This document shows, piece by piece, positions 7,503-16,132 of a stretch of 53,671 nucleotides of DNA. This DNA is from Gemmatimonas sp. (GTDB lineage: Bacteria > Gemmatimonadota > Gemmatimonadetes > Gemmatimonadales > Gemmatimonadaceae): assembly GCF_021298855.1 (NCBI RefSeq), contig NZ_JAJTHI010000072.1:1-53671 (forward strand). The letters run 5' to 3'. The stretch's first letter is position 1, and every line of letters begins with the position of its first letter. The notes under the pieces were generated by a model. It searched no databases and had not been told where the DNA came from. It was given only the letters and a program-made list of their open reading frames with translations. The position numbers were made by a program, and so were the translations under genes.

Positions 7503-8663
7503 TCACCCCCCTTGCCGCTCCGCGGCCAAGCCAGCGGATCGCACATGCGTCGCCAGCTTCTCCAGCGCTCCCACCACCGTGTCGGCCGCCAGCGCATCGG
7601 CGCCATTGCGCCCGCGAAACCACGACTCCACGAGTAGCAGCTCATCGAGCTGGTCCACCATGGCGCCGGTGGGAGCCTGTGCGGGCGCGCGCTCCATGGC
7701 CTGCAGCGCGTTGATCGCGTCGGGGTCGCTGCAGCGCGCTTCGGCCATGACCCGCCCGTGCCGCACGAGATACAGGCGGTCGTCGCCGTCACGTCCCGGC
7801 ACCGCGTACACGAAGCTTGGCCGCGTGAGCGCTTCCCGCACCCGCGCCAGTTGCGCGTCGAACTCCTGCAGCGCGGTGAGTCGGTCGCGCAGCCATCCGG
7901 CACGCTCGTAGGAAAGCGCCGCGCTTGCCACCGTCATTTCGCGCACGAGGTGCTGGTGCGGCGTATCGTCGCGACCCTCGAGCACCGCTCTGGCGCGGGT
8001 GAGCTGGGCGCGGTACGCGTACTCGCTCGTGGCCCCAATGCACGGCCCCAGGCAGCGTCGGGTTTCGTACCGATGGCACCCGGGCGTACGCTGCAGCGCC
8101 GGGTGGGTCTGTTCGAACAGTTCCGCACTGTCGGTGGTGTGCATGCGGACGCGATCACCGCAGTCACGCAGCCCCAGCGCATCGTTCAGCACGCGCAGCG
8201 CGTCCTGCAGCGGACGCCGTGAGGCGAAGGGACCGATGACCTGCGCCACCTCACGCGAGCGGGCGGCGGCGCTGGCCCGTTGAATGCGTAGCCGTGGCGC
8301 CGGTCCCCTGCCAATGGTAATGACCCACCACTTGTCGAGCGGTCGCGCCGAGCGGACGTTGTAGCGGGGCAGGTGGGCACGAATGAGGCGCACCTCCCGC
8401 AGGAGCGCGGCGAACTCGCTGGGGTGCGGCTCCCACTCGATGCGCGAGGTCTCGCGCAGCAGGCGGGCGTGGCGATGCTCTGGCCACGGCAGGCGGAAGT
8501 ACGACAACAGCCGCGTGCGCACCTGCGTGCTCTTGCCCACGTACAGCACTTCGCCATGCGCCCCTCGCATGAGGTACACGCCCGGCTCGTTGCGGGCCGT
8601 GTCGCGCACCTGCGCCTTGAGACGGGCGACGTCGGCGTCCGGGGTGCCAACCGCGAGGTCCAA
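7503..8663 (-). CDS. short UvrC-like GIY-YIG endonuclease
   Basis: A protein of about 386 residues with a GIY-YIG nuclease domain at its N-terminus (PGVYLMRGAHGEVLYVGKST) and the UvrC-type Cys block (RRCLGPCIGATSEYAYRAQL) later on, then a UVR-like helical region. Full UvrC has about 600 residues with a second RNase H-like nuclease and HhH motifs; those are missing, so this is a Cho-like or UvrC N-half homologue able at most to make the 3' incision. The start is uncertain: TTG 8663 is chosen because it lies after the mutM stop, GTG 8609 is the next option, and an extension to 8918 would overlap mutM by 185 nt. Confidence 0.78.
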   Translation of the reverse strand: MDLAVGTPDADVARLKAQVRDTARNEPGVYLMRGAHGEVLYVGKSTQVRTRLLSYFRLPWPEHRHARLLRETSRIEWEPHPSEFAALLREVRLIRAHLPRYNVRSARPLDKWWVITIGRGPAPRLRIQRASAAARSREVAQVIGPFASRRPLQDALRVLNDALGLRDCGDRVRMHTTDSAELFEQTHPALQRTPGCHRYETRRCLGPCIGATSEYAYRAQLTRARAVLEGRDDTPHQHLVREMTVASAALSYERAGWLRDRLTALQEFDAQLARVREALTRPSFVYAVPGRDGDDRLYLVRHGRVMAEARCSDPDAINALQAMERAPAQAPTGAMVDQLDELLLVESWFRGRNGADALAADTVVGALEKLATHVRSAGLAAERQGG

Positions 8664-8733
8664 CTGGGTGGCGAGTGCGGGGCGCGGGCGGCGGCGGGAG
8701 AGCGGGAGGGCGGCGGCAAGCCCGCTGGCCAGC

Positions 8734-9588
8734 TCAGTACTGACACCCCGGGCAGAAGACCGTGCTGCGTCCGTCCACGGCGTGGGTACCGACCAGGCGC
8801 CGTCCACAGCGGCGACAGGGTGCCCCGGCGCGACCGTACGCGGCCAGCTGTTCGACAAACCGTCCCCGCTCACCGCGCGCATCCCGGTAGTCGCGAAAGC
8901 TGGTCCCACGTGCCGCAATGCTGGCTGAGAGCACGGCGCGCAACTCCGTGCGCAACCGTGAAAGCTCCTGGGGGCTGAGCGTGCATGCTTCGCGTGATGG
9001 ATCGATTCCGGCGAGCCACAGGGCCTCGTTCGCGTAAATGTTGCCCACTCCGGCGAGCCGCTTCTGATCCATCAGCGCAATCTTGATAGCCTGACGCGAC
9101 GCCCGAACACAACCCGAAAATGCAGCGTCGTCGGTCGCAGGGTCAAGGGGTTCGAGGCCGAGCGCTCCGGAGTACGCCACGAATCGCGGGGCATCCATGA
9201 GCGCCACGGTGCCCAGCCGCCGCACATCGCGGTAATGCAGGGCCCGCCCGTCGTGCAGGGCGAACGTCACACAGCGATAGGCGTGCTCCTCGGCCGGCAT
9301 CGAACCATCGTCTACCACGAGCCCGCCGGTAAAGCGCGGTTGCACCACGATGCGCCATGCGGGCGCCGCGCCCGCCGCGTCCGGACGCGAGTCCACGTCC
9401 AGCACAATGAGCTTGGCCCGGCGCCACACCCGCCGTATCGATTGGCCGGCAAGCGCCTCGGTGAACCCGCGTGCGTCTGCCTCGCGCAGCACGTCGGGGC
9501 GGGGCACAGACACCCCGGAAACGACTGCGCCCACGACCATGTCGTGCAGGTCGCGGGCAATCGTTTCGGTTTCGGGGAGTTCAGGCAT
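8734..9588 (-). CDS. mutM: formamidopyrimidine-DNA glycosylase MutM/Fpg
   Basis: A 284-residue base-excision repair enzyme that removes 8-oxoguanine and formamidopyrimidines. The mature N-terminus PELPE carries the catalytic Pro and Glu. The conserved LAGVGNIYANEALW helix-two-turn-helix and a C-terminal C4 zinc finger (CRRC ... CPGC) are intact. The gene ends 70 nt before the likely start of the GIY-YIG nuclease, so two DNA-repair genes are read in tandem. A hexamer GATACT lies 9 nt upstream of the ATG, suggesting a very short 5' leader. Confidence 0.96.
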   Translation of the reverse strand: MPELPETETIARDLHDMVVGAVVSGVSVPRPDVLREADARGFTEALAGQSIRRVWRRAKLIVLDVDSRPDAAGAAPAWRIVVQPRFTGGLVVDDGSMPAEEHAYRCVTFALHDGRALHYRDVRRLGTVALMDAPRFVAYSGALGLEPLDPATDDAAFSGCVRASRQAIKIALMDQKRLAGVGNIYANEALWLAGIDPSREACTLSPQELSRLRTELRAVLSASIAARGTSFRDYRDARGERGRFVEQLAAYGRAGAPCRRCGRRLVGTHAVDGRSTVFCPGCQY

Positions 9589-9676
9589 GCGGGATGGAGT
9601 ATCGCGTGCGCTGAGGTCGAGAATGAGGCCGACGTCAACGCAAACGCGCGGGTCGAAGTCAGGGGAAACGCGAAAT

Positions 9677-9781
9677 CGCAGAGTTCACCGAGGAGGCGGA
9701 GGGCACCGAGGAGCTGTGCGCGTTCCTGCTCGGCGGTGTGCACTGCGCCGTGTCCTCCACCATCGCTGTGAGCTCTGTGCG
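9677..9781. repeat. degenerate inverted repeat with CACCGAGG units (family B)
   Basis: Within the 237-nt gap between purD and mutM (both minus strand), 9677-9720 and 9746-9781 are imperfect reverse complements. They are built from units such as CACCGAGGAGG and GGCACCGAGGAG, with CGCAGAG/CTCTGTGCG at the outer ends. The arms are less regular than at 7421-7484. No reading frame is supported here. It may terminate purD transcription. Confidence 0.5.
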
Positions 9782-9825
9782 GGGGCGTTTCCAGAGCACG
9801 ACGTCCCGCCAGCGCATCGGCGAGT

Positions 9826-11106
9826 CTAGCCCACCCGCGACGCTTCGCGCCAGCCGATATCCCGCCGGTACACCGCCCCCTCGAACTCGATGCGCGACGC
9901 CGCGTCGCGCGATGCCCGCTGTGCGGCGGCAAAACTGTCGGCGAGCGCGGTCACGGCGAAGACGCGGCCACCGCTCGTGAGCAGGTCACCGTTGTCCCCG
10001 CGCTTCGTGCCCGCATGGAACACGCGCACGGAGTCGCTGAAGCTCGGCAGATGCACCGGGAAGCCGGTGACCGGGGCATCGGGATAGCCGCCCGACGCCA
10101 CCACGGTGGTCACGCTGGCGCCGCGGCGCCACTGAAACGGCGCCATGTTCCCGATGCGCGCACCACGTGAAACAGCGAGGAGGGGGTCGAGCAGGCTGCT
10201 CGTGAGCATCGGCAGGATGGCCTGGGTCTCGGGATCACCGAAACGACAGTTGAACTCCACCACCTTGGGCCCTTCGGGCGTGAGCATCAGCCCCGCGTAC
10301 AGCAGGCCGGTGAATGGCGTGCCGCGCGTGCGCAGCGCGTGCAGCGTGGGCAGGAAGATGCGCTCCGTCACGTCATCCACGAGCGACGGGGTGGAGAAGG
10401 AGACGGGCGTGTAGGCCCCCATCCCGCCGGTATTCGGCCCCTCGTCCCCATCCAGCAGGCGCTTGTGGTCCTGCGCACCAATCATGGGCAGCACATCATG
10501 ACCGTCGGCAATCGCGAAGAGCGAGAGCTCCTCGCCGGTCATGAAGGCTTCCACGAGACACTCGGCGCCCGCCTCGCCGAAAACCCGATCGTCGAGGATG
10601 CGATCGATCGCGTCGAACGCCTCGGCCTCCGTCTGGCAGACGATCACGCCCTTGCCCGCCGCCAAGCCACTGGCCTTGATCACCACCGGTGCGCCAAACC
10701 GGGTGCGGACCGCCTCCTTCGCCTCGCGCGCGAGGCGATGCGTCTCGGCATGGGCCGTGGGGATCCCGGCGGCCATCATGAGCGCCTTCGTGTCGGCCTT
10801 GCTGGTTTCCACCGTGGCGGCGCCCATCGTGGGGCCAAACGCCGGGATGCCGCGTTGCTGCAGGTGGTCCACCACCCCGGCGGCGAGCGGCGCCTCGGGG
10901 CCCACCACCACCAGCCCGACCTGCTCGGCTTCCGCCAGCGCCGCCACCTCGCGGGGGTCGTTGGCGTTGATCGACACGAGACGCGCCAGCTCCGCGATAC
11001 CCGGGTTCCCCGGCGCCGCGATGAGGTCGACCGGCGTGTTCTCTCGGGACAGCGCGTCCGCGAGGGCATGTTCACGGCCGCCCGAGCCAAGGAGGAGGAT
11101 CTTCAT
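9826..11106 (-). CDS. purD: phosphoribosylamine-glycine ligase
   Basis: A 426-residue GAR synthetase that joins glycine to 5-phosphoribosylamine in purine synthesis. Seen: the N-terminal LLLGSGGREHALADALSR, an ATP-grasp core with KASGLAAGKGVIVCQ and FMTGEELSLFAI, the signature DEGPNTGGMGAY and the ATP-grasp metal site EFNCRFGDPETQAILP. Length is typical. It stands alone here, with no other pur gene. A TAGATT hexamer 7 nt upstream of the ATG suggests a leaderless transcript. Confidence 0.97.
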   Translation of the reverse strand: MKILLLGSGGREHALADALSRENTPVDLIAAPGNPGIAELARLVSINANDPREVAALAEAEQVGLVVVGPEAPLAAGVVDHLQQRGIPAFGPTMGAATVETSKADTKALMMAAGIPTAHAETHRLAREAKEAVRTRFGAPVVIKASGLAAGKGVIVCQTEAEAFDAIDRILDDRVFGEAGAECLVEAFMTGEELSLFAIADGHDVLPMIGAQDHKRLLDGDEGPNTGGMGAYTPVSFSTPSLVDDVTERIFLPTLHALRTRGTPFTGLLYAGLMLTPEGPKVVEFNCRFGDPETQAILPMLTSSLLDPLLAVSRGARIGNMAPFQWRRGASVTTVVASGGYPDAPVTGFPVHLPSFSDSVRVFHAGTKRGDNGDLLTSGGRVFAVTALADSFAAAQRASRDAASRIEFEGAVYRRDIGWREASRVG

Positions 11107-11113
11107 GGGCGGA

Positions 11114-11119
11114 AATCTA
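11114..11119 (-). promoter_or_regulatory. -10-like hexamer immediately upstream of purD
   Basis: Minus-strand TAGATT ends 7 nt before the ATG at 11106, so transcription would begin at or next to the start codon. The identical hexamer at the same distance precedes tig (39136-39141). No Shine-Dalgarno fits between it and the ATG. Confidence 0.5.
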
Positions 11120-11184
11120 TCCGGGGAGGGAACTGCTCGTCGAAGACACGGAGCCGCGGAGGCACGGTGAACAACAAAGCAAAA

Positions 11185-11215
11185 GGCACCCGATCATCAT
11201 GTACGATCGAGTGCC
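11185..11215 (-). terminator. rho-independent terminator of the M48-like gene
   Basis: On the minus strand, GGCACTCGATC pairs with GATCGGGTGCC (11 bp, one G-T pair) around a 9-nt loop, followed by TTTTGCTTTGTTGTT. It lies 38 nt past the stop at 11254. Beyond it, 11146-11168 carries another family B fragment (CACGGAGCCGCGGAGGCACGG). Confidence 0.85.
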
Positions 11216-11253
11216 CCCCGCGTCTCCGCAGCTTCATGTCTCCCACGAGCCGT

Positions 11254-12309
11254 TCAGGGTCCCGCCGGGCGATCTGGTGCCGGTGGCTCACTGGGCGGCG
11301 GCGGTGCACTCGGCGCGGCATCACTCATGCTCGCGGCGGCCTTGAACGCATCCCGGAAGGCATCTGCGGCGCGATTGATCACGCCGCCCACAGCGTCTGC
11401 CGCTTCCTTGGCCTTCTCCATGTAGTAATCCGAGGCGTCGCGCAGATCGTCGCGGAACGGACGCTCGGCCTCGCTGCCACGTCGGATGTAGTCGCCGCCA
11501 AGGACTGCACCGTACGCGCCCGACTGCTGCCACCGGTTCAGCTCACCGGCACGCACCGTGTGAAACGGGTGCTCACGCAGCGCGGTATTGAGCGCCTTGA
11601 GCACGCTGTCCCACGCCGAGCCTCCCATCTGGTACTCCTCGGCCTGCGCGAGATACGCGTCGAGATCGATGGTATCCCCGTCGGCCTTCCCCCCGGCGAG
11701 CTTCAGAAAGGTCATGAGGCTGCTGCGGGGATCCTGTGTGCCCAGCATGCCGGCGCGATCGGCGCTGAGCTCCGAGGTGCGGTACCACTCCAGCAGCGCC
11801 AGCTGGAAGGGCAGGAGCGCGATGCTGGCCAACAGGGGGAGCGCACTCATGCCGAAGAAGAGCACAATGAGCGCAATCGTCCGGTACGTGGTGCGGCCGG
11901 TCATGATGTGGCCAAGCTGCTGCGCCAGCACGAAGCGTTGTTCGTCGGCGGAGAGCAGTTCGAGCGTTCCTGAACTGATCACGATGAACGGCTGCTCGAA
12001 CCCCACGGCGCCGGCGTTGGCGATCGGGGTTTGCGCCACGTAGAGTTGCGGCGCCGGCTGGCCGGCAGCCGGCCAGTCGAGGGTCTGCAGCACGTCGAGA
12101 TACCGGGCATACAGGGCCGGGCGTTGCGTCGGCCCCACGAGGACCGCGTCGCCCAGGAACAGATTGCGGACGCCGCGTTCGCCAAAGGCGCCGGCGATCT
12201 TGCGCACGACCTCGTCGAAACCGGGGAGGGCCCGCAGGGCGCGCAACGCGGCCCGATCGGCGGGATGCTCCCAGGTCACGGAGCTGATCTGCGTGAGTTG
12301 GATGGCCAT
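11254..12309 (-). CDS. M48-like membrane protein with a degenerate zinc motif
   Basis: A 351-residue protein with the M48 (HtpX/Ste24-like) layout: an N-terminal helical domain, FIVISSGTLELLSADEQRFVLAQQLGH, a hydrophobic stretch at about 144-172, then SELSADRAG with the third-ligand Glu180. The zinc-binding HExxH is replaced by Gln130-Gln131-Leu-Gly-His134, so the first His and catalytic Glu are both lost; it is unlikely to be an active peptidase. The C-terminus is Pro-rich and disordered-looking. The frame is otherwise intact, so it is not an ordinary pseudogene. The ATG at 12309 was chosen at the start of conserved sequence; a scaffold or chaperone-like role is inferred. Confidence 0.82.
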   Translation of the reverse strand: MAIQLTQISSVTWEHPADRAALRALRALPGFDEVVRKIAGAFGERGVRNLFLGDAVLVGPTQRPALYARYLDVLQTLDWPAAGQPAPQLYVAQTPIANAGAVGFEQPFIVISSGTLELLSADEQRFVLAQQLGHIMTGRTTYRTIALIVLFFGMSALPLLASIALLPFQLALLEWYRTSELSADRAGMLGTQDPRSSLMTFLKLAGGKADGDTIDLDAYLAQAEEYQMGGSAWDSVLKALNTALREHPFHTVRAGELNRWQQSGAYGAVLGGDYIRRGSEAERPFRDDLRDASDYYMEKAKEAADAVGGVINRAADAFRDAFKAAASMSDAAPSAPPPPSEPPAPDRPAGP

Positions 12310-12363
12310 GGGGGACCGTACGGCAAGAGATCCGGAAAGGTTGCAGGGGGGGCACTCGCCACG

Positions 12364-12412
12364 CGAAACAGGCAACCCGTCACTCCCGCGGAGTTCCGAG
12401 TTGCCTGTTTCG
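12364..12412 (-). terminator. perfect 13-bp inverted repeat after the PLP enzyme gene
   Basis: The arms 12364-12376 and 12400-12412 are exact reverse complements (CGAAACAGGCAAC) around a 23-nt loop. It lies 39 nt past the stop at 12452 and upstream of the next minus-strand gene. The long loop and lack of a T-tract make it a weak intrinsic terminator; it could instead be a protein-binding dyad. Confidence 0.55.
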
Positions 12413-12451
12413 AGTTATGGGAGCGAATCGTGATGCTGTGGGCGCGCCGCC

Positions 12452-13621
12452 TCAGATCCCCACCAGCGCCTGATCCAGATCCGCAATCAGGTCCTCGGCG
12501 TCCTCAATACCGCAGCTCAGCCGCACCATGCCCTCGGTAAGGCCCATGGCGTTCTTCACCTCGGCGGGCACCGAGCCGTGGGTCATCGTGTACGGGTGGT
12601 TCGTGAGGCTTTCCACGCCCCCCAAGGACTCGGCGAGGGAGAACACGCGAACCCGCTCCAGAAAGTGGCGGGCGTTGTCCTTCGAGCCGAGCTCCAGCGT
12701 CATCATGCCGCCGAAGGCCGACATCTGGCGTCTGGCGAGCTCATGCTGCGGGTGTGACGAAAGGCCCGGGTAGATGACCCGCTCGGCCCCCAGGCGCCCC
12801 ACGAGAAAATCGGCGATCGCCCGCCCGTTGAGGTCATGCTGCTTCATGCGCAGCGGCAGCGTCTTCGTGCCGCGCAAGGCGAGCCAGGCGTCGAACGGCC
12901 CCGGCACGGCGCCCGCAGCATTGAGGATGAACTGCAACCGGTCGGCCAGCTCATCCTCAAGAACGACGGCGAGCCCGCCGATCATATCAGAGTGACCGTT
13001 GATGTACTTCGTGGTCGAATGCCAGACGATGTCGGCACCAAGTTCGAGGGGCCGCTGGTAGATCGGCGTGGCGAAGGTGTTGTCGACGATCAGCAGAGCC
13101 TGGTGACGCTTGGCGATCTCGCTCATGGCGCGCAGATCGGTGAGCCGCATGAGCGGGTTCGTGGGCGTCTCCACGAGCAGCGCGCGAGTGGTGGGTGTCA
13201 TCGCGTCATCGACGCGCTGAGGCTCACTCGTGTCCACGTACGTGAACGACAGCCCCATATGCCGCAGAATCCGATCGAAGAGACGGAAGGTGCCGCCGTA
13301 GACATTTTCGGCGCATACAATGTGGTCGCCGGCCCGGAACAGCTTCATGATCGAATCGAGGCATCCCATGCCGCTGCCGAACGCGAAACCGTGGGTGCCG
13401 CCTTCGAGGGTGGCCACGTTCCGCTCCAGCGCCTGGCGCGTCGGATTCTTCCCGCGGGCGTACTCGTACCCCTTGTTGACGCCGATGCTCTCCTGCACGT
13501 AGGTGGAGGTGAGATACAGCGGGGTCATGATCGCGCCCGACACTGGGTCGGGGCGCTGACCGGCGTGAATGGCTCGAGTGGCGAAGCCACCCGTCAGGTC
13601 TTCGTCGAAAATGCGCGTCAT
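12452..13621 (-). CDS. cystathionine gamma-synthase/lyase-type PLP enzyme
   Basis: A 389-residue Cys/Met metabolism PLP enzyme. It has the N-terminal TRAIHAGQRPDP, YEYARGKNPTR (phosphate-binding Tyr/Arg), ETPTNPLMRLTDL, the cofactor Asp in LLIVDNTFATP, the Schiff-base lysine Lys205 in HSTTKYINGHSD, and LAESLGGVESLTNHPYTMTH near the end. The ending and SLGGVESL block fit cystathionine gamma-synthase or gamma-lyase; the reaction direction cannot be set from sequence. A paralogue of the sulfhydrylase type lies at 22262-23464. Start ATG 13621. Confidence 0.88.
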   Translation of the reverse strand: MTRIFDEDLTGGFATRAIHAGQRPDPVSGAIMTPLYLTSTYVQESIGVNKGYEYARGKNPTRQALERNVATLEGGTHGFAFGSGMGCLDSIMKLFRAGDHIVCAENVYGGTFRLFDRILRHMGLSFTYVDTSEPQRVDDAMTPTTRALLVETPTNPLMRLTDLRAMSEIAKRHQALLIVDNTFATPIYQRPLELGADIVWHSTTKYINGHSDMIGGLAVVLEDELADRLQFILNAAGAVPGPFDAWLALRGTKTLPLRMKQHDLNGRAIADFLVGRLGAERVIYPGLSSHPQHELARRQMSAFGGMMTLELGSKDNARHFLERVRVFSLAESLGGVESLTNHPYTMTHGSVPAEVKNAMGLTEGMVRLSCGIEDAEDLIADLDQALVGI

Positions 13622-13654
13622 GGGCTCCGGGTCGTCCGTGGGGAGATGGAGCGG

Positions 13655-13662
13655 GAAGCTAG
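13655..13662 (-). promoter_or_regulatory. -10-like box upstream of the PLP enzyme gene
   Basis: Minus-strand CTAGCTTC, 33 nt before the ATG, so this leader would be about 26 nt, longer than in the leaderless-type genes. It belongs to the same recurrent CTAGCTT motif. No other feature was seen in 13663-13850. Confidence 0.35.
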
Positions 13663-13850
13663 TCGCACGACATCCGGCCGGCGAGCGTCCGGCGCCCGGC
13701 GCGCCGTCCGGCTCTCTGAGCGCGCGGCGCAGCCGCCCCTGGTGCAATGGCCCCGGTTCCCCAAGGACCCCAAGCCCGCCGCGTGATGCGCGGTGTCCAC
13801 CCGTCCTGAGACGCCGCCGCTCCGGTTGTTGCAGGGGCCCGCCGGGTCCT

Positions 13851-14537
13851 CTACGTCACAACGTCACCGGCGTGCTCCAGGGGAATGGTGGCCCCCGCCA
13901 GCAACGGGGCCAGCAGCGCCGCCACGAGAACCGACGGTTCGTGCAGTGCGGCGCCGCGAGCGACGGGTGCCACCTGCGTGCCCCGGCGCGCCGAACCCGT
14001 GGCGCTCGCCTGCTGCAACAGCTCGCCATGAGACCGCCGCTTGCCGGTGGCAGCCTCCAGGTAACAGGTCTCCGTGGATCCGGCACTCTCCTCGCCCTCC
14101 TGCACCCCGACCAATTCCAGCGCAAAGTGGGAGCCGAGATCAACGGTGGCCACCTGCGTCTCCACGTGCAGTTGAGCCGCACGCGGGACCTGATCGAGCA
14201 GTACCCGTGGCACGTGCGGGGGGAGGCGCGACGCCAGCGCTGCGGTGGTGAAGACGGCGCCCACGTTGTGGGTCGCACAGAGACCGGCGAGAGCGTCGAC
14301 GGACAACGCCGGATCGAGACCCACCAGGGCGCGTCCGTCACTGGCCGCGAAGGCCACCACCCACTGCTGCGGCTGCTCGAGCAGGGCTGCGGCCTGCTTC
14401 CCCGCCAACAGGCGCACGAGGCGCGCGGAGCGCTGGAGCAGGGTGAAGCCGGCGGCGGTGAGGGCATTGGCGGAGTGTGCACCGACGTGACCGCCGGCCG
14501 CCGCCAGCGCGTAAGGAAGCAAGGCCAGCGGATTCAT
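13851..14537 (-). CDS. unrecognised protein, weakly like an ANL-enzyme N-domain
   Basis: A 228-residue protein read from ATG 14537 (ATG 14549 is possible). It is Ala/Leu-rich. The stretch around residues 50-90 (ALLEQPQQWVVAFAASDGRALVGLDP, NVGAVFTT) recalls the N-terminal substrate-binding part of acyl/aryl-CoA ligases, but the AMP-binding loop (T-S-G-T-T-G-x-P-K) and the rest of the enzyme are absent. It could be a detached, remodelled domain or the likeness may be chance. It is transcribed alone, divergent from glmM. No function is proposed. Confidence 0.6.
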   Translation of the reverse strand: MNPLALLPYALAAAGGHVGAHSANALTAAGFTLLQRSARLVRLLAGKQAAALLEQPQQWVVAFAASDGRALVGLDPALSVDALAGLCATHNVGAVFTTAALASRLPPHVPRVLLDQVPRAAQLHVETQVATVDLGSHFALELVGVQEGEESAGSTETCYLEAATGKRRSHGELLQQASATGSARRGTQVAPVARGAALHEPSVLVAALLAPLLAGATIPLEHAGDVVT

Positions 14538-14617
14538 GCATCGCAGCATAACGCGTTGCGCCGCCGCGTGCGCCCCGGGGCCAGCGGTGTAACGCCCCCG
14601 TGCGCCGCTCGTCATAT

Positions 14618-14637
14618 CCGCGGACAGCGGACAGCAG
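14618..14637. repeat. two GCGGACA heptads
   Basis: A short tandem of GCGGACA ending in GCAG, close in make-up to the GGCAGAC heptads of repeat family A (its reverse complement reads CTGCTGTCCGCTGTCCGC). It lies in the divergent gap between the gene at 13851-14537 and glmM. It may be a relic of that element. Confidence 0.35.
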
Positions 14638-14677
14638 AGTCGGTAACGGCCCTGTTGGTTGACCGCGTGGCAGGTAC

Positions 14678-14685
14678 CTAGCTTT
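14678..14685 (+). promoter_or_regulatory. -10-like box upstream of glmM
   Basis: CTAGCTTT, 51 nt before the chosen glmM start. TTGACC lies 15 nt upstream of the TAGCTT hexamer, the nearest thing to a -35 box seen with this motif. Confidence 0.4.
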
Positions 14686-14736
14686 ACGGATTGCGACTGA
14701 ACGGGGCGCGCCCCGATGACCCGCCCGAGGAGCGAC

Positions 14737-16101
14737 ATGGCGTTCGATGGCTTGATGGTCAGTGTGTCCGGTGTGCGTGGCCGGGTTGGCGAGGCCCTGA
14801 CGCCCGAGGTGGTGGCCACCTTCGCGGCGGCCTTCGGGGCGTGGGCGTCACGCCACGGCAACCGCCGGGTGGTGGTGGGGCGCGATAGTCGCGTGTCCGG
14901 ACCCATGTTCACGCGCATCGTGCACGGCGCCCTCGAATCGGTCGGCTGCACCGTCATCGATATCGGCATGGTGCCCACCCCCACCATTCAGCTCGCGGTG
15001 GAACACCATCATGCCGCCGGGGGGCTTGGCATTACCGCCAGCCACAATCCCATTGAGTGGAACGCGCTCAAGTTCATTGGGCCCTCGGGCTTGTTCCTTT
15101 CGGCGGCCGAAGGGGCCGAGATGCGCGCCCTGCTGGACACCGGCATCCCCCGCGCCACCTGGGACCAGCTGGGGACGATCGAGCAGGATGATGAGGCGAT
15201 TGCCCGTCACATTGCGCAGCTGCTGGCGCTGCCGTGGCTCGACGTGGAGGGCATTCGCGCGCGCCGCTTCCGGGTTGCCCTCGACTGCTGCCACGGTGCG
15301 GGCAGTGCGATCATGCCCCAGCTCCTCACGGAGCTCGGGTGCGAAGTGTACGCCATCAACATGGATGCCGATGGGCGCTTTCACCGGCCCCCGGAGCCGG
15401 TGGCCGAGAACCTTGGCGAGCTGGAAGCGCTCGTCAGGGCCACGCACGCCCACGTGGGCTTCGCCACGGACCCCGATGTGGATCGGCTCGCCCTCGTGCT
15501 CGATGACGGGCGGGCGCCAGGCGAGGACTACACGCTGGCCTTTGCCGCACGCACGGTGTTGCGGCATCGTCCGGGACCGGTGGTGACGAACCTCTCCACC
15601 AGCAAGGTGGTCTCCGATGTCGCGGCCGAAATGGGCGTGCCGTTTCATTTCGCCAAGGTGGGTGAGGTGAACGTGGCCCTCGCCATGCGAGAGGCCGGGG
15701 CCACCATTGGTGGCGAGGGCAACGGCGGCGTGATTCTCCCCGACATGCACCTGGGCCGTGACGCGCCGGTCGGCGCGGCACTCATGTTGCAGCTCATGCA
15801 CGAAGAGAATCGGCCGCTCTCCGAACTCGTGGCGGCGCGCCCTCGCTACGTCATCGTGAAGGACAAGCTGGATCGACCGGACGCGGCGCTCGACGCCGTG
15901 TACGACGCGCTGCGCGGGGCTTTTCCCGATGCGAGCGCGGATACGCAGGATGGGCTGCGCCTCGACTGGGCGGACCGCTGGGTGCACCTGCGGCCGTCCG
16001 GCACCGAACCCATCGTGCGCGTCATCGCCGAAGCGCCGTCGGACCGCGAGGCCCGGGCGCTCATTGCCCAGGCACGCGCGCCGCTCGCCGCCCTGGCTTG
16101 A
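14737..16101 (+). CDS. glmM: phosphoglucosamine mutase-type phosphohexomutase
   Basis: A 454-residue alpha-D-phosphohexomutase. The phosphoserine loop is TASHNP with Ser102, metal binding is in TDPDVDRLAL, the sugar-binding loop is GEGNGGVI, and the phosphate-binding loop is RPSGTEPIVRV. It would convert glucosamine-6-P to glucosamine-1-P. Adjacent glmS supports that over phosphomannomutase, though the GEGNGGV loop is the archaeal-like type, so specificity is not certain. The ATG at 14737 is preceded by GAGGAG at 5-nt spacing and is preferred to the ATG at 14716. Confidence 0.88.
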   Translation: MAFDGLMVSVSGVRGRVGEALTPEVVATFAAAFGAWASRHGNRRVVVGRDSRVSGPMFTRIVHGALESVGCTVIDIGMVPTPTIQLAVEHHHAAGGLGITASHNPIEWNALKFIGPSGLFLSAAEGAEMRALLDTGIPRATWDQLGTIEQDDEAIARHIAQLLALPWLDVEGIRARRFRVALDCCHGAGSAIMPQLLTELGCEVYAINMDADGRFHRPPEPVAENLGELEALVRATHAHVGFATDPDVDRLALVLDDGRAPGEDYTLAFAARTVLRHRPGPVVTNLSTSKVVSDVAAEMGVPFHFAKVGEVNVALAMREAGATIGGEGNGGVILPDMHLGRDAPVGAALMLQLMHEENRPLSELVAARPRYVIVKDKLDRPDAALDAVYDALRGAFPDASADTQDGLRLDWADRWVHLRPSGTEPIVRVIAEAPSDREARALIAQARAPLAALA

Positions 16102-16132
16102 ACCGCTCCCTGCTTCCCTGACCTGAACGCCC

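Noticed and set aside
16102..16132. glmS ribozyme upstream of glmS
   Set aside because: The gap after glmM is only 31 nt, too short for the ribozyme.
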